Part shown: positions 1-8,185 of the stretch, piece by piece
How positions within the stretch are numbered: the first letter of the stretch is position 1
How the letters are laid out: every line of letters begins with the position of its first letter
Assembly (NCBI GenBank): GCA_001464915.1
Contig: LNED01000032.1
Location: 1 to 48,284 of the forward strand
Reading direction: 5' to 3'
DNA length: 48,284 bases
Origin: Sphingomonadales bacterium Ga0077531
GTDB lineage: Bacteria; Pseudomonadota; Alphaproteobacteria; Sphingomonadales; Sphingomonadaceae
Program-made: the position numbers and the translations under genes
The notes under the pieces: generated by a model
What the model saw: the letters and a program-made list of their open reading frames with translations, nothing else
What the model was told of the DNA's origin: nothing
Databases searched by the model: none

Positions 1-259
1 AGACCCCCTCCAGACCCCCGCCAGGTCGCGCCAGATTAGGCGTTTGGTGCAAACCGTGCTACATGGCTCCCGCTGACGTCGAAATTTGCGACGGACTTCG
101 AAATTTGCGCTCCGCCGCTTGCCATCGGGCCCCGTCAAACGGCTCCCCACCGGCCCCGGCGTTAACCAGACGACGACTTCCTTTCATCGGACGATACGAC
201 GCACTATCCTTCTCGCACGTCGCGGGCGGGCAAATGATTGTTCTTGAAAGGAACATCGC
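1..259. other. Non-coding leader upstream of the cold-shock gene
   Basis: I see no convincing gene here. Two open frames cross the stretch but neither looks like a real protein. The last bases carry a good ribosome binding site (GAAAGGA, about 246-252) for the cold-shock gene at 260. The stretch probably holds its promoter and untranslated leader, which are often long and structured in cold-shock genes. I cannot place the promoter. Confidence 0.5.
79..109. repeat. 12-bp direct repeat upstream of the cold-shock gene
   Basis: The 12-mer TCGAAATTTGCG occurs at 79-90 and again at 98-109, a 19-bp period. It is AT-rich compared with its surroundings and lies 150-180 bp before the cold-shock start codon, so it could be a tandem protein-binding site. 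It may also be chance duplication. Confidence 0.45.
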
Positions 260-472
260 ATGAGCAAGACCGGAACCGTAAAGTTCTTCAACACCGACAA
301 GGGCTATGGCTTCATTCAGCCTGACGATGGCTCGTCGGACAGCTTCGTCCACATCACTGCCGTGCAGGCCGCCGGCATGCACAGCCTCGATAAGGACCAG
401 CGCCTTAACTACGATCTCGAACAGGGTCGTAACGGCAAGGAAAGCGCCGTGAACCTTTCGGCAGCTGACTAA
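260..472 (+). CDS. Cold-shock (CspA-family) RNA-binding protein
   Basis: This 70-residue protein is one cold-shock domain, an OB-fold that binds single-stranded RNA and DNA and acts as an RNA chaperone in the cytoplasm. The two nucleic-acid-binding motifs are visible: KGYGFIQPDDG (about residues 14-24, RNP1) and DSFVHITAV (about 27-35, RNP2). The length is normal for the family. The ATG at 260 follows a GAAAGGA ribosome binding site at good spacing. A long non-coding leader with a direct repeat lies upstream. The family assignment is secure; which paralogue it is, and whether cold induces it, cannot be told from sequence. Confidence 0.95.
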   Translation: MSKTGTVKFFNTDKGYGFIQPDDGSSDSFVHITAVQAAGMHSLDKDQRLNYDLEQGRNGKESAVNLSAAD

Positions 473-523
473 GCCCCGTCCCCTTATACTCCCGCCTCTC
501 CCTTCTCCCGGCAGGACACCCTG

Positions 524-787
524 ATGGCCCAGACCTACGAATTCTACTGCGAACGCGCAGACGAAGCGGCGGCGCTCGCCGGCAAGGCGACGCTCGACAA
601 TGTCCGCGACCGCGAATTGCGCTCGGAAAAGACCTGGCGCGGGTTGGCGGAACAGGCCCGCAAGACGGCGGAAGAACGCGTGAAGGCGGATCTGATCCGT
701 TCAGACAAACGCGCCGCCGAAGCTGCCGACGCCGCAGAAGCAGCCGAATTGGCGCAGGCCGCGCTGGCCGCTTACCCCACCGGTTGA
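524..787 (+). CDS. Small alanine-rich helical protein, function unknown
   Basis: This 87-residue protein belongs to no family I recognise. It is rich in Ala, Glu, Arg and Lys with no hydrophobic segment. Its heptad-like spacing suggests a long amphipathic helix or coiled coil for most of its length, and the last third is nearly all Ala/Glu/Asp. The start is the ATG 51 bp after the cold-shock stop, preceded by a weak GGCAGGA. It may be co-transcribed with the cold-shock gene. The coding frame looks real because codon use matches the neighbours and no better frame exists, but function is open. Confidence 0.65.
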   Translation: MAQTYEFYCERADEAAALAGKATLDNVRDRELRSEKTWRGLAEQARKTAEERVKADLIRSDKRAAEAADAAEAAELAQAALAAYPTG

Positions 788-809
788 AACCACCGGGCCG
801 GCGGCGTGG

Positions 810-2024
810 TTACGCCTCCTTGCGCCCGAACACCTTGGCCCGCAGACCGCGCCCGCTCAGGCTGGGAAGTCCCGGCTGGCTTGGCGTTGGCGCAATGACC
901 GGGGCAGGCGGCGGTACTGGCGGCGGCGTTACCTCGCCCGCTTCGCCCTTTGCGCGCACCTCGAACCTTCCACCGACGCCTTCGGCCAGCTTGCGTTTTT
1001 CCGACCATTCATTGGCGAGCGCGGTTTTCTCGTCCTGATCATCCGGCATGATCGTGGCCGGAAAGGCGCGGTCTTCAAAGACGTTGGCCTCGGGCACATG
1101 GTCCGGCGCAACGAAGCCGTGTTCGACATATTTCAGCGGTACCAGCTCGTACATCGGCATGTCGGCGGGTTCTGGCGTAACATAGCCAATATCCGCGCCA
1201 ACATCGTGGTGCAGCACCCGAAACGACTGGCTGCGATCCTCGGGCCCGAAGGTGTCGCCATCGGGAATGACGTAACCATTGGCCATCGTCGCCACCCGCA
1301 GGAAGGCCAGAATCGTCTCGTAATTGGCGGCCCAGGGCAGAACATTCGGCTTGATCAGAATTTCGCGTCCAAGCCAGTGGCGCGCTCCGAACGTGCGGAT
1401 GCCGACCAGCGACCTATCGCCCGGTGCGGCCTGCGGGCCATAAAGAAACGGGTGGATGTGGAGCGGGCTGGGCGGCTCCATCGCGGCAAAGGCATCGCAC
1501 TGCTCGCCGCCGATCAGCAAGTCTGACTGAGTCCAGTGGACGGCCAGCGGCACGGCTTGCTCTGCCGCCACTCTGGTCATCAACCCCAGCACCGCAAGGC
1601 GCCGCTCGAACTGCACCTGCGTCGCCCCCGACTTGGGGCGTCCGATTGCTGCAAACATTGCGGCGATCTTGGGATCGTCCTCAACCCCAGCCATTACCCC
1701 GTGCGACGCTTCGACCAGAATGTGGCTCTGCGTGCGGGCGATGCGCGCGCGGATGTCGGGCGTGGCAAGTCCGGTGAACGACGATGACAGCGCCCCGCGA
1801 AACGCATCGACATTGGCCGGGCCGTCGACATATTCGAAGGTTAGCATCAGCTCTTCGGCGCCGTTGAACAGGCGGTAAAAGCGTCCCGGATTGGCTTCGG
1901 GAATGTTGAAGGCCGCGCCCGATTTCATGCCTTCGATCCGGGCGAAATCGCGCACGATCGTTTCAAGATCGCTCATGGGACGGTCGAACAGCAGCGCGGC
2001 CTGAAGCCGGTTGGGATAGAGCAT
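810..2024 (-). CDS. DUF4261-like protein with proline-rich tail
   Basis: This protein of about 404 residues has no signal peptide or membrane segment. Residues 1-340 look like one globular unit, and the part around 100-250 reminds me of the DUF4261 family, whose function is unknown; that match is from memory and tentative. Residues 345-404 are charged and then proline-rich (TPPPVPPPAPVIAPTP), a likely flexible tail. I chose the ATG at 2024 because GAGGG precedes it at good distance; a TTG five codons upstream is less likely. The gene is monocistronic and convergent with the small protein gene at 524. Confidence 0.7.
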   Translation of the reverse strand: MLYPNRLQAALLFDRPMSDLETIVRDFARIEGMKSGAAFNIPEANPGRFYRLFNGAEELMLTFEYVDGPANVDAFRGALSSSFTGLATPDIRARIARTQSHILVEASHGVMAGVEDDPKIAAMFAAIGRPKSGATQVQFERRLAVLGLMTRVAAEQAVPLAVHWTQSDLLIGGEQCDAFAAMEPPSPLHIHPFLYGPQAAPGDRSLVGIRTFGARHWLGREILIKPNVLPWAANYETILAFLRVATMANGYVIPDGDTFGPEDRSQSFRVLHHDVGADIGYVTPEPADMPMYELVPLKYVEHGFVAPDHVPEANVFEDRAFPATIMPDDQDEKTALANEWSEKRKLAEGVGGRFEVRAKGEAGEVTPPPVPPPAPVIAPTPSQPGLPSLSGRGLRAKVFGRKEA

Positions 2025-2093
2025 GGCGCGAGCCCTCAAGCGATGAATGTCGCGCCAGTTTAACCGGTCAAGGTTAATGCCGGGTTGAGCCCG

Positions 2094-3344
2094 CTACCGC
2101 GCCCCAGTGATCCCGCATTCGCGCAAAACGCCGACAATCGCCTTGGCCACGCCGAAGAACCCGGCCTTGGCATGGGGCCAGGTGGCGCGGTTGCAATCGC
2201 TGAGCACTGTCACGGCCCGGCCCTTCGCGGCCATTGGGGCGAGATCGGGCCATAAGGCATCGCGCGTCCATCCAGCCGGGAGATAGGGGATCGCGATCCG
2301 ATCCACCCCTGCGGCGGCGAGCAGCGGCGCGAGGGGTTCGCCCGCGCGCCAATCCATGGCCGGGCAGCCATACGCCGCGGCGGCTTCGGCCATCCCGCCA
2401 GCGACCGCATCTTGGGTAAAATCTCGTGCCAGCACGCCCACGTCGCCCGGTGAACGCGCAGCCGGCCGAGCCGCGCCGATTACCAGCGCCGGCGCAGCGG
2501 GCAGGGCCAGCGGGGCGTGGTGCGCAGCTTCATCATGCAGCAGCAGCGCGAATGGTTGCGCCAGTTCGGCGGCAGTCACCGGGGCGGGCAGGTCAAGCTT
2601 TTGGCGGGCGTACTCATGCGCCTCCTCCAGCGGTTCAGCGTGGTCGGCGATGCCATCGGCAGCAAGCGCACCGCCGGGCCGCCCGGTGGTGTAGCGGGCG
2701 ATGTTATCGGGCCGTGCCATGTAATGCTTGCCCTTGGTATGCAGCCCCGCGACCCAGCGCCACGACAGTGTGTTCGACGCAGCATCACCGTCCATCAGAT
2801 GCCGCAGGAAAAAGTCAGCACCGAGCCGCCAATCGAGCTTCAGCGTGAAAATCCAGATGCTGGCAAACCACATCCGCGCGTGATTGTGGAGGTAGCCGGC
2901 GGCGACAAGCTCGCGCGCCCAGACGTCGAAGGCTTCGATTCCGGTGCGACCCTCGGTCGCCTCGGCATAGGCGGTGCGGATCCCGGCATTGCGATCTACT
3001 GCGGCGAGCGCCGCATCGCGCCCCGCGCAATAATCGGACCAGATTGCCGGGCGCTGTTCAAGGTAGCCTTTGAAGTAGATGCGCCAGAACACCTCGGCGA
3101 CGAACTTTTCCGACGCGTTCGGGCTGTGCTGGCCCAGCACCGCTTCGATCACCTCAGCCTCGCCCAGCACGCCTGCGTGCAGCCACGGCGACAGCTGCGA
3201 GACATTACCATAGGCGCCATCCGCGCCCGGCCCGCCATCTTCGTTGCGGGTGTCGGCGTAGCGCCTTCCTGCGGCAGGAAGGAAGGCGGCAAGGCGGTTT
3301 AGTGCTGCGGTGCGGGTGGGGGCAAAGCTTGGGGCGGTGTTCAT
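2094..3344 (-). CDS. Photolyase/cryptochrome-like flavoprotein with unusual domain order
   Basis: Residues 1-225 match the FAD-binding helical domain of DNA photolyases and cryptochromes. Visible signatures are GYLHNHARMWFAS (150-162), LDWRLGADFFLRHLMDGD (170-187) and ASNTLSWRWVAG (189-200). The usual N-terminal antenna-binding alpha/beta domain is missing. Instead the C-terminal 150 residues are alternating alpha/beta in character, with stretches such as VLARDF and GVDRIAIPY that recall that domain. The protein is therefore about 416 residues with an apparently swapped order. The open frame runs upstream to 4079, but that part is antisense to the fasciclin gene; ATG 3344 gives a natural start. 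DNA repair or light sensing is plausible; substrate unknown. Confidence 0.85.
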   Translation of the reverse strand: MNTAPSFAPTRTAALNRLAAFLPAAGRRYADTRNEDGGPGADGAYGNVSQLSPWLHAGVLGEAEVIEAVLGQHSPNASEKFVAEVFWRIYFKGYLEQRPAIWSDYCAGRDAALAAVDRNAGIRTAYAEATEGRTGIEAFDVWARELVAAGYLHNHARMWFASIWIFTLKLDWRLGADFFLRHLMDGDAASNTLSWRWVAGLHTKGKHYMARPDNIARYTTGRPGGALAADGIADHAEPLEEAHEYARQKLDLPAPVTAAELAQPFALLLHDEAAHHAPLALPAAPALVIGAARPAARSPGDVGVLARDFTQDAVAGGMAEAAAAYGCPAMDWRAGEPLAPLLAAAGVDRIAIPYLPAGWTRDALWPDLAPMAAKGRAVTVLSDCNRATWPHAKAGFFGVAKAIVGVLRECGITGAR

Positions 3345-3539
3345 GGCAGTGTGAACCCGCCGGATTGTGCAAGGTTCCGGCCCAATTGAGTTCATTTGCG
3401 ATAGTTCGGAACATCCAACGCCCCCGACCATTCGTATGATCACAAGGTGCCGTCCTTCAGGGCGTGCGCTGCTACGCCGCCGATGCACCCCTTCATCGCG
3501 GCGAACTCCGGCCTTCGGGCGCAACCAAGGATTACACGC

Positions 3540-4109
3540 ATGAAAATCATCCACTTCACCCTCGCTTCGGTGGCCGCATTGGCATTGGTCGCCTGCGCCG
3601 CCGAGACTCCTGCTGAAGACACTGCGGCAGATGCAACCGCCGTCGCTGACGACGCGACCGCAGCCGGCACCATCGTCGAAGTTGCGCAGGGCAATGAAAC
3701 CTTCTCGACCCTGGTCACCGCCGTGACTGCCGCTGAGCTTGGCGAAACCCTGTCGGGTACTGGTCCGTTCACCGTGTTCGCGCCGACCAATGATGCCTTT
3801 GCCAAGCTGCCCGCCGGCAGCGTGGAAAAGCTGACCACCGACGACAAGGAAACGCTCAAGGCGATCCTGACCTACCACGTGGTCGAAGGTTCGGTTGATG
3901 CCGCGACGCTGACCACCGCCATCACCGAAGCAGGCGATGCGGGCTACACCGTCGCCACCGTCGGCGGCGGCACGCTGACTGCCAAGATCGTTGATGGCGG
4001 CGTTGTGCTGACCGATGCGGCAGGCAACACCTCCAAGGTGACGGCGACCGATGTTGCTGCATCGAACGGCCTGATCCACGTGATCGACACGGTGCTGATG
4101 CCCAAGTAA
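3540..4109 (+). CDS. Fasciclin (FAS1) domain lipoprotein
   Basis: The 189-residue product begins with a lipoprotein signal peptide. A Lys is followed by a hydrophobic run ending in LVAC, so Cys19 should be lipidated and the protein membrane-anchored. After an Ala/Asp/Glu-rich linker (20-45), residues 50-189 form one FAS1 domain: TVFAPTNDAFAKLP, LTYHVVEG and the closing NGLIHVIDTVLMPK are typical. FAS1 proteins act in adhesion and at cell surfaces. The ATG at 3540 directly precedes the signal peptide; the upstream extension of the frame is not protein-like. A hairpin follows the gene. Confidence 0.93.
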   Translation: MKIIHFTLASVAALALVACAAETPAEDTAADATAVADDATAAGTIVEVAQGNETFSTLVTAVTAAELGETLSGTGPFTVFAPTNDAFAKLPAGSVEKLTTDDKETLKAILTYHVVEGSVDAATLTTAITEAGDAGYTVATVGGGTLTAKIVDGGVVLTDAAGNTSKVTATDVAASNGLIHVIDTVLMPK

Positions 4110-4134
4110 GCGCCAAGCTTATTGGTTGAATAGC

Positions 4135-4171
4135 AGGGCGGGTTTCGCGCAGGCGAGGCCCGCCCTTTGCT
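4135..4171 (+). terminator. Probable terminator after the fasciclin gene
   Basis: AGGGCGGG (4135-4142) pairs with CCCGCCCT (4159-4166) around a 16-base loop, followed by a short TT and further partial pairing. It lies 26 bp past the fasciclin stop. The T-run is short, so this is a moderate call. Confidence 0.5.
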
Positions 4172-4216
4172 ATGGTGCGACGGCGGATTATACTAGGCAT
4201 TCCGAGGAGTCCCGTT

Positions 4217-4657
4217 ATGCCCGTACGCTTGCAAATATCTTGTCTGCTTCTGCCCATGGCCGCCCTGATGGCCGCCGCCTGCACCCCCAATGGCGACGCG
4301 ATTGACTCCAAGGGCGAAACCTTCAGCGCCATCGCGCCCGAAGAGGTGGTCAGGCTGACCGGCACCGAACCGTTTTGGGGTGTTACAATCGAGGGCGGGC
4401 AGGCGAATTACGCCAACCCCGATCACCCCGAAGGTTTTGACTTTGCTGTGACCCGTTTCGCCGGGAACAACGGCTTGGGCTTTTCCGGCACGCTGGACGG
4501 CGCAGCGGTAACCATCAGCCTCACCCCCGGACAGTGCAGCGACGGGATGAGCGACCGGGCCTACCCCTACGTTGCCACTATCGCTTTGGGTGAGGAAACC
4601 TTGCGCGGCTGCGGCTATACGGATCGTCAGCCGTTCACCGGCGATGCGGCGCCGTAA
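4217..4657 (+). CDS. COG3650-like lipoprotein
   Basis: This small exported protein of about 146 residues has a hydrophobic N-terminus ending in MAAAC, so Cys20 is a likely lipidation site. The mature part opens with a motif around LTGTEPFWGVTIEGG, seen in the COG3650 family of predicted periplasmic lipoproteins, where a TEP(F/W)W signature is followed by a beta-rich domain. Three cysteines near the end (in GQCSDG, RGCGY and nearby) could form a disulfide. The start at 4217 follows GAGGAG at 4204-4209; the longer frame from 4172 would bury the signal peptide. Function unknown. Confidence 0.8.
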   Translation: MPVRLQISCLLLPMAALMAAACTPNGDAIDSKGETFSAIAPEEVVRLTGTEPFWGVTIEGGQANYANPDHPEGFDFAVTRFAGNNGLGFSGTLDGAAVTISLTPGQCSDGMSDRAYPYVATIALGEETLRGCGYTDRQPFTGDAAP

Positions 4658-4683
4658 GCGGGCGCGACATAGGGGGAGAGACC

Positions 4684-5091
4684 ATGACCACGACCGGAGG
4701 ATGCCTGTGCGGCAAGGTGCGTTACAGCTTTGAAGGCGATCCGCTGCTGTGTGTCACCTGCCACTGCAAGAACTGCCAGCGGCAGGCGGGCAGCAGCCTG
4801 TCGGTGATCATCGGCGTGCCCGAAGATGCGGTCAGCTACGAGGGTGAGGTGACCACTTACAACGACACTGGCGATACCGGCGCGACCGTGCGGCGGCAGT
4901 TTTGCGGCACCTGCGGATCCCCGGTCTTCACCCGGGTCGAAACCCCGCCCGGCATGATGTTCATCAAGGCCGGGACGCTGGACGACACCAGCATCCTCAA
5001 GCCCGCATTCCATTGCTATACCAAAAGCAAGCAGGACTGGGTCGATCTGGGCGACATTCCCGGGTTCGAGACGGTGCCCCAAGGCCTTTAG
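4684..5091 (+). CDS. GFA-family (Mss4-fold) zinc protein
   Basis: The 135-residue protein has the cysteine pattern of the GFA/CENP-V family: C7-x-C9, then C23, C26, C28 and C31 in LLCVTCHCKNCQ, and a later CGTCGS pair. These bind two zinc ions in an Mss4-like fold. The family was named after glutathione-dependent formaldehyde-activating enzyme, but most members have no proven activity, so I assign the fold rather than the reaction. GGGGGAGAG precedes the ATG. The gene lies 26 bp after the COG3650-like gene and may be co-transcribed with it; it converges on the S41 peptidase gene. Confidence 0.9.
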   Translation: MTTTGGCLCGKVRYSFEGDPLLCVTCHCKNCQRQAGSSLSVIIGVPEDAVSYEGEVTTYNDTGDTGATVRRQFCGTCGSPVFTRVETPPGMMFIKAGTLDDTSILKPAFHCYTKSKQDWVDLGDIPGFETVPQGL

Positions 5092-5099
5092 GGCAGGCC

Positions 5100-6572
5100 T
5101 TAGAACAGCCCCGGGATATCGAACTGCGCGCGGTTGGGTTCGCGCGGCTGGAGCATCGCACGGTCAGGCAGATCGAGCCCGGCACGGGTGCGCTGCCCCG
5201 CATTCGCCCCGTTTTCGCCAGCAGCCGATGCCGTCGCGCCAAAGGCGGTGCACGAACGCCCGGCCAAGAAATCGAGCGCTACCGCAGTGGATGCTTCCTG
5301 CGGATCGCCGAACGGGCGAGTGATATCGTCCCCGGCGCGGCAAGTGTTGGGAACGAACGGGCCAAGTCCGAAGAAATAGTCCCCCTGCCCATTGGCGTTG
5401 ACCGTCTGGAACGTCACCGCGCGTACCCTTAGGTCGCACTCGGCCTGATCAAACGCGAACTGCCCAACCGGTTTGCCCGATGTGTCGGTTCCGATCAGCG
5501 CGATATTATTGCCGATGTAAGGCAGCATCGCGTTTATCACCAGCTCGCTCGCCGAGGCGCTGGCCTCGGTGGTGATAAAGGCAATGCGGGTTGGCGCGAT
5601 CGCGTTGGTTTCGGCGCGGAAAGTGCGGGTGGTATTCTCCGACGCCTTGGACGGGCGAAGCACGGTGCGGCTGAAAACTTGGCCGGTGCGGCCCTGTCCC
5701 ATCAGATCACCCATCGTTTCGGCCACGCTGACAAGCCCGCCGCCGTTATAGCGCAGATCGATGATCAGCTCGGTCACGCCCTGCGCGGCAAACTGACCGT
5801 AGGCCTGACGCAGCTGTGCAGCGGCATCGGCGACGATAAAGGTACGCAGGTTGAGATAGCCGACGCGGCGTCCGCCATCATTGAGGATCTGCGCGCCATA
5901 GCGGTTCGAGATCGGATCGAGCGCGAAATCGGTCTTGGTGATGTTGCTTTCGATGGTCGCGCCGCCCGGTTGGACGAACCGCAGTACGCGCGCCGTGCCC
6001 GCCGTGGACGGCCCGAGCGCATTAACCACCGCCTGCGCCCCGCCGCTCGCCATCAGGCTGGATACCGATTGCAGGCTGGCGCTGCTGGTGCCGATGGCGG
6101 TGATCTCGCTCCCCCGGTCAAGCCCGGCGGCAAGGCCATTTGCGCCTTCGTAAGCTTCGACCACGAACACCCGGCGCGCGGCATTGTCAAAGGCGAGGCG
6201 GATGCCGAACCCGGCGCTTGACCCTGAGTTGATCAGCGCGGTTTCTTCCGCGATCGAGGTGGCGAAGGTGAAGCCTTGATCGCGGCCCTGCGCCCGCGCC
6301 GGCGCAACGCGGGCATCAAGAAAGCTTTGCACCGAATTGAAGTTCGCCGGGTTGGCCGCAGCCAGCAGATCGGGGAACAGATACCATTCATTGAGCACCG
6401 CGTCGGCGAAGTCCTGCTGCGCGCGGACCGAACAGGCGGTCGATACTGGCGGCGGCGTAGGCGCAGGCGTCCCACCCCCTGCTGTGGGCGGTGTGGATGA
6501 CGATCCGCCACCCCCACAGGCTGCAAGACTGACGGCAAGAACGAAGCTCAAGGCGGCGCGACCGACATGCAT
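5100..6572 (-). CDS. S41-family (tail-specific-like) serine peptidase, lipoprotein
   Basis: The 490-residue product starts with a lipoprotein signal peptide (lipobox LAAC at about 16-19), then a Gly/Ser/Thr/Pro-rich linker to about 45. A PDZ-like segment (GIRLAFDNAARRVFVVEAY) spans about 110-190. The peptidase S41 domain covers about 220-400, with DLRYNGGGLV and the SASASELV motif carrying the probable nucleophilic Ser. C-terminal processing peptidases use a Ser-Lys pair; the matching Lys is likely in the following GTDTSGKPVGQ. It probably acts at the periplasmic membrane face. It converges with the GFA gene, whose stop lies 8 bp away. Confidence 0.92.
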   Translation of the reverse strand: MHVGRAALSFVLAVSLAACGGGGSSSTPPTAGGGTPAPTPPPVSTACSVRAQQDFADAVLNEWYLFPDLLAAANPANFNSVQSFLDARVAPARAQGRDQGFTFATSIAEETALINSGSSAGFGIRLAFDNAARRVFVVEAYEGANGLAAGLDRGSEITAIGTSSASLQSVSSLMASGGAQAVVNALGPSTAGTARVLRFVQPGGATIESNITKTDFALDPISNRYGAQILNDGGRRVGYLNLRTFIVADAAAQLRQAYGQFAAQGVTELIIDLRYNGGGLVSVAETMGDLMGQGRTGQVFSRTVLRPSKASENTTRTFRAETNAIAPTRIAFITTEASASASELVINAMLPYIGNNIALIGTDTSGKPVGQFAFDQAECDLRVRAVTFQTVNANGQGDYFFGLGPFVPNTCRAGDDITRPFGDPQEASTAVALDFLAGRSCTAFGATASAAGENGANAGQRTRAGLDLPDRAMLQPREPNRAQFDIPGLF

Positions 6573-6821
6573 GGCAGGCTAGAACTCCGGTTTCGGGATG
6601 AATCAGCGGCGGGTGAACGCCCGTCTCTTGTGATGGGAAATGCAATGCCAAGGGGACAAGAGCAAGAACGGAAGCATCCGTTCGGCGCGAAAACGGCTGA
6701 AAGCGTGACCTTTTTGCCTGCATTTGCTGGGTTTTCCGCAAAAACCGGCGAAAACCGCCTTGCGAAGTCTCGTTTCTCGGCGCTGGCTGGACTAGCAACA
6801 CCGGGATGAAGCGACAGAATC

Positions 6822-7424
6822 ATGACTGATTTCCCGGCCTGGCTCTCGGCAAATGTGCCTCTGCCTGCACGCCATCCCGGTCTCGCGGTGGCGATGCTGG
6901 GCTCGGCGCAGGCGTTGGCGCGCGGCGGCTTTGCGCTCACTAGCCCGGCATTCGCGGCAGGTGAGGCGCTCGACCCGAGCTTTACCGCCAGCGAAGAAGA
7001 CGCTGTCGCCCCGCCGCTCGAATGGAGCGCGCCGCCGCCCGGATCGCAAGAACTGGTGCTGGTGGTTGAAGAAGCTTCCGGCTCCCCGGACAATTGGGCT
7101 GCCGAACCGGCCTGCCATTGGCTGGTGTGGGGGCTGAAGGGCCAGCGTGGCAAGCTGCTCGAAGGCGAAGTGCCACCGCGCGTTGGCAAAAATGCGCTTC
7201 GCAACTCCGAATGGCTGCTGCCCGACCCGCCTGAGGGTGAGACGCGCCATTACCTGTTTCAACTGTTCGCCACCGACTTGCCGCTCGTGCTGATGCCGGG
7301 CGCAGGGCGGGCGGAACTGCTCGCATCGCTGCAAGGGACGATTACGGCCTGCGCAGTGCTTCATGCCACCTTCACGGGCGGCGGAGATGATGATGCGGGC
7401 TGGGAAGATGCTGAGATTGACTAA
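6822..7424 (+). CDS. YbhB/YbcL-type phosphatidylethanolamine-binding (PEBP) protein
   Basis: This 200-residue protein has the bacterial PEBP fold. The family core can be followed from the FALTSPAF-like opening (about 37-45) through APPLEWSAPPPGSQELVLVVEE (about 63-84) and PACHWLVWGL (about 96-105) to LFQLFATDLPL (about 147-157). These parts form the ligand pocket in relatives of the Raf-kinase inhibitor. The bacterial ligand and role are unknown. The N-terminal 35 residues are longer than usual and precede the domain. The gene runs toward the SWIB gene 27 bp downstream. The 249 bp between it and the divergent S41 gene hold no gene I can support. Confidence 0.9.
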   Translation: MTDFPAWLSANVPLPARHPGLAVAMLGSAQALARGGFALTSPAFAAGEALDPSFTASEEDAVAPPLEWSAPPPGSQELVLVVEEASGSPDNWAAEPACHWLVWGLKGQRGKLLEGEVPPRVGKNALRNSEWLLPDPPEGETRHYLFQLFATDLPLVLMPGAGRAELLASLQGTITACAVLHATFTGGGDDDAGWEDAEID

Positions 7425-7451
7425 CCTGCCACTATGATAAGGGAGTAGACC

Positions 7452-7703
7452 ATGGCTGGAACGACCAACGCACTGCAGAGACCAGTGACGCTTACCGCAG
7501 ACCTCGAAGCGGTGATCGGCAAGGGCCCGATGACCCGCGCTCAGGTAACATCAAAGGTGTGGGAATACATCAAGGCCCACAGCCTGCAGGACACCAAGGA
7601 CAAGCGCCAGATCAATCCCGATGCCAAGCTCGGCGCGGTGATCGGCAAGGACCAGATCTCGATGTTCAAGATGACCGCTGCGGTCTCGAAGCATCTGAGC
7701 TGA
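7452..7703 (+). CDS. SWIB/MDM2 domain protein
   Basis: The 83-residue protein is a single SWIB domain, here without a topoisomerase fusion. Diagnostic stretches are SKVWEYIKAHSLQD (about 35-48) and RQINPDAKLGAVIG (about 53-66). Such stand-alone proteins occur in chlamydiae and many proteobacteria, and the domain is linked to chromatin and topoisomerase in eukaryotes. The bacterial role is not established. AAGGGAG precedes the ATG. A strong hairpin terminator follows at 7743. Confidence 0.93.
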   Translation: MAGTTNALQRPVTLTADLEAVIGKGPMTRAQVTSKVWEYIKAHSLQDTKDKRQINPDAKLGAVIGKDQISMFKMTAAVSKHLS

Positions 7704-7742
7704 GATTGCGCCCCCCGCTGACTTGCGGGGTGCATGACAATC

Positions 7743-7776
7743 GGCGCGCGGCCTGAATTGGGTCGCGCGCCGTTTT
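7743..7776 (+). terminator. Rho-independent terminator after the SWIB gene
   Basis: GGCGCGCG (7743-7750) pairs perfectly with CGCGCGCC (7764-7771) across a 13-base loop and is followed by GTTTT. A second hairpin (CCCCGC/GCGGGG, 7713-7718 and 7725-7730) sits just before it. The T-run is short, but position and stem strength support termination. Confidence 0.65.
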
Positions 7777-7792
7777 GCGTTTGGGGGGACGG

Positions 7793-8185
7793 TCAGATCG
7801 TGGGCGAGCGCGGATCGCGGCTGACCCACCACGCCAGCCAGATGATCAGCGGCTGCGCAAACATGCGCGGGACGTGATAGGCAAGGCCCAACCCGCCATC
7901 AGCGCGCGCCATGTCGATGATGAAGTGGTTGATGTTGGCTGGCCAGACGCACAGGGCATACAGCGCCAGACCCCACCCTGCCGCGCGGCGCAAAGGCTGG
8001 GAGAAAGGCTGCAACAGCCCGATCGCACCGAGGATTTCGGCTACTCCTGTCAACAGCACCACGGCATATGGCGCTGGCACCCATGCCGGGGTGATGGTCA
8101 GAAACGGTTCGGGCCGGATCAAGTGGATAATGCCAGCCAAGGCATAGAACGCCGCAAGCACCCAACGCAGGATCAAACGGATCAT
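7793..8185 (-). CDS. DoxX-family membrane protein
   Basis: The 130-residue protein has four hydrophobic helices: about 4-20, 38-60, 67-83 and 106-121. Residues HLIRPEPFLTITP and the following AEILGAIGLL are typical of the DoxX/COG4270 group of small inner-membrane proteins. Some relatives are linked to quinone or thiosulfate chemistry, but the role here is unknown. The ATG at 8185 overlaps the cupin stop by four bases (ATGA), so the two genes are translationally coupled. The upstream part of the open frame is antisense or out-of-frame cupin sequence and was left out. Confidence 0.88.
   Translation of the reverse strand: MIRLILRWVLAAFYALAGIIHLIRPEPFLTITPAWVPAPYAVVLLTGVAEILGAIGLLQPFSQPLRRAAGWGLALYALCVWPANINHFIIDMARADGGLGLAYHVPRMFAQPLIIWLAWWVSRDPRSPTI

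Noticed and set aside
1..60. AGACCCC pairs at the window start and again near 43640-43660
   Set aside because: Short C-rich similarity of seven bases; not enough to call a repeat.
3345..4079. N-terminal extension of the photolyase-like frame to 661 residues
   Set aside because: This part is antisense to the fasciclin lipoprotein gene, which is clearly coding. The ATG at 3344 gives a natural start.
6573..6821. Possible small genes between the S41 peptidase and PEBP genes
   Set aside because: Frames on both strands lack ribosome binding sites and protein-like composition. The stretch has repeated GAAAAC/AAAACC words but no clear structure.
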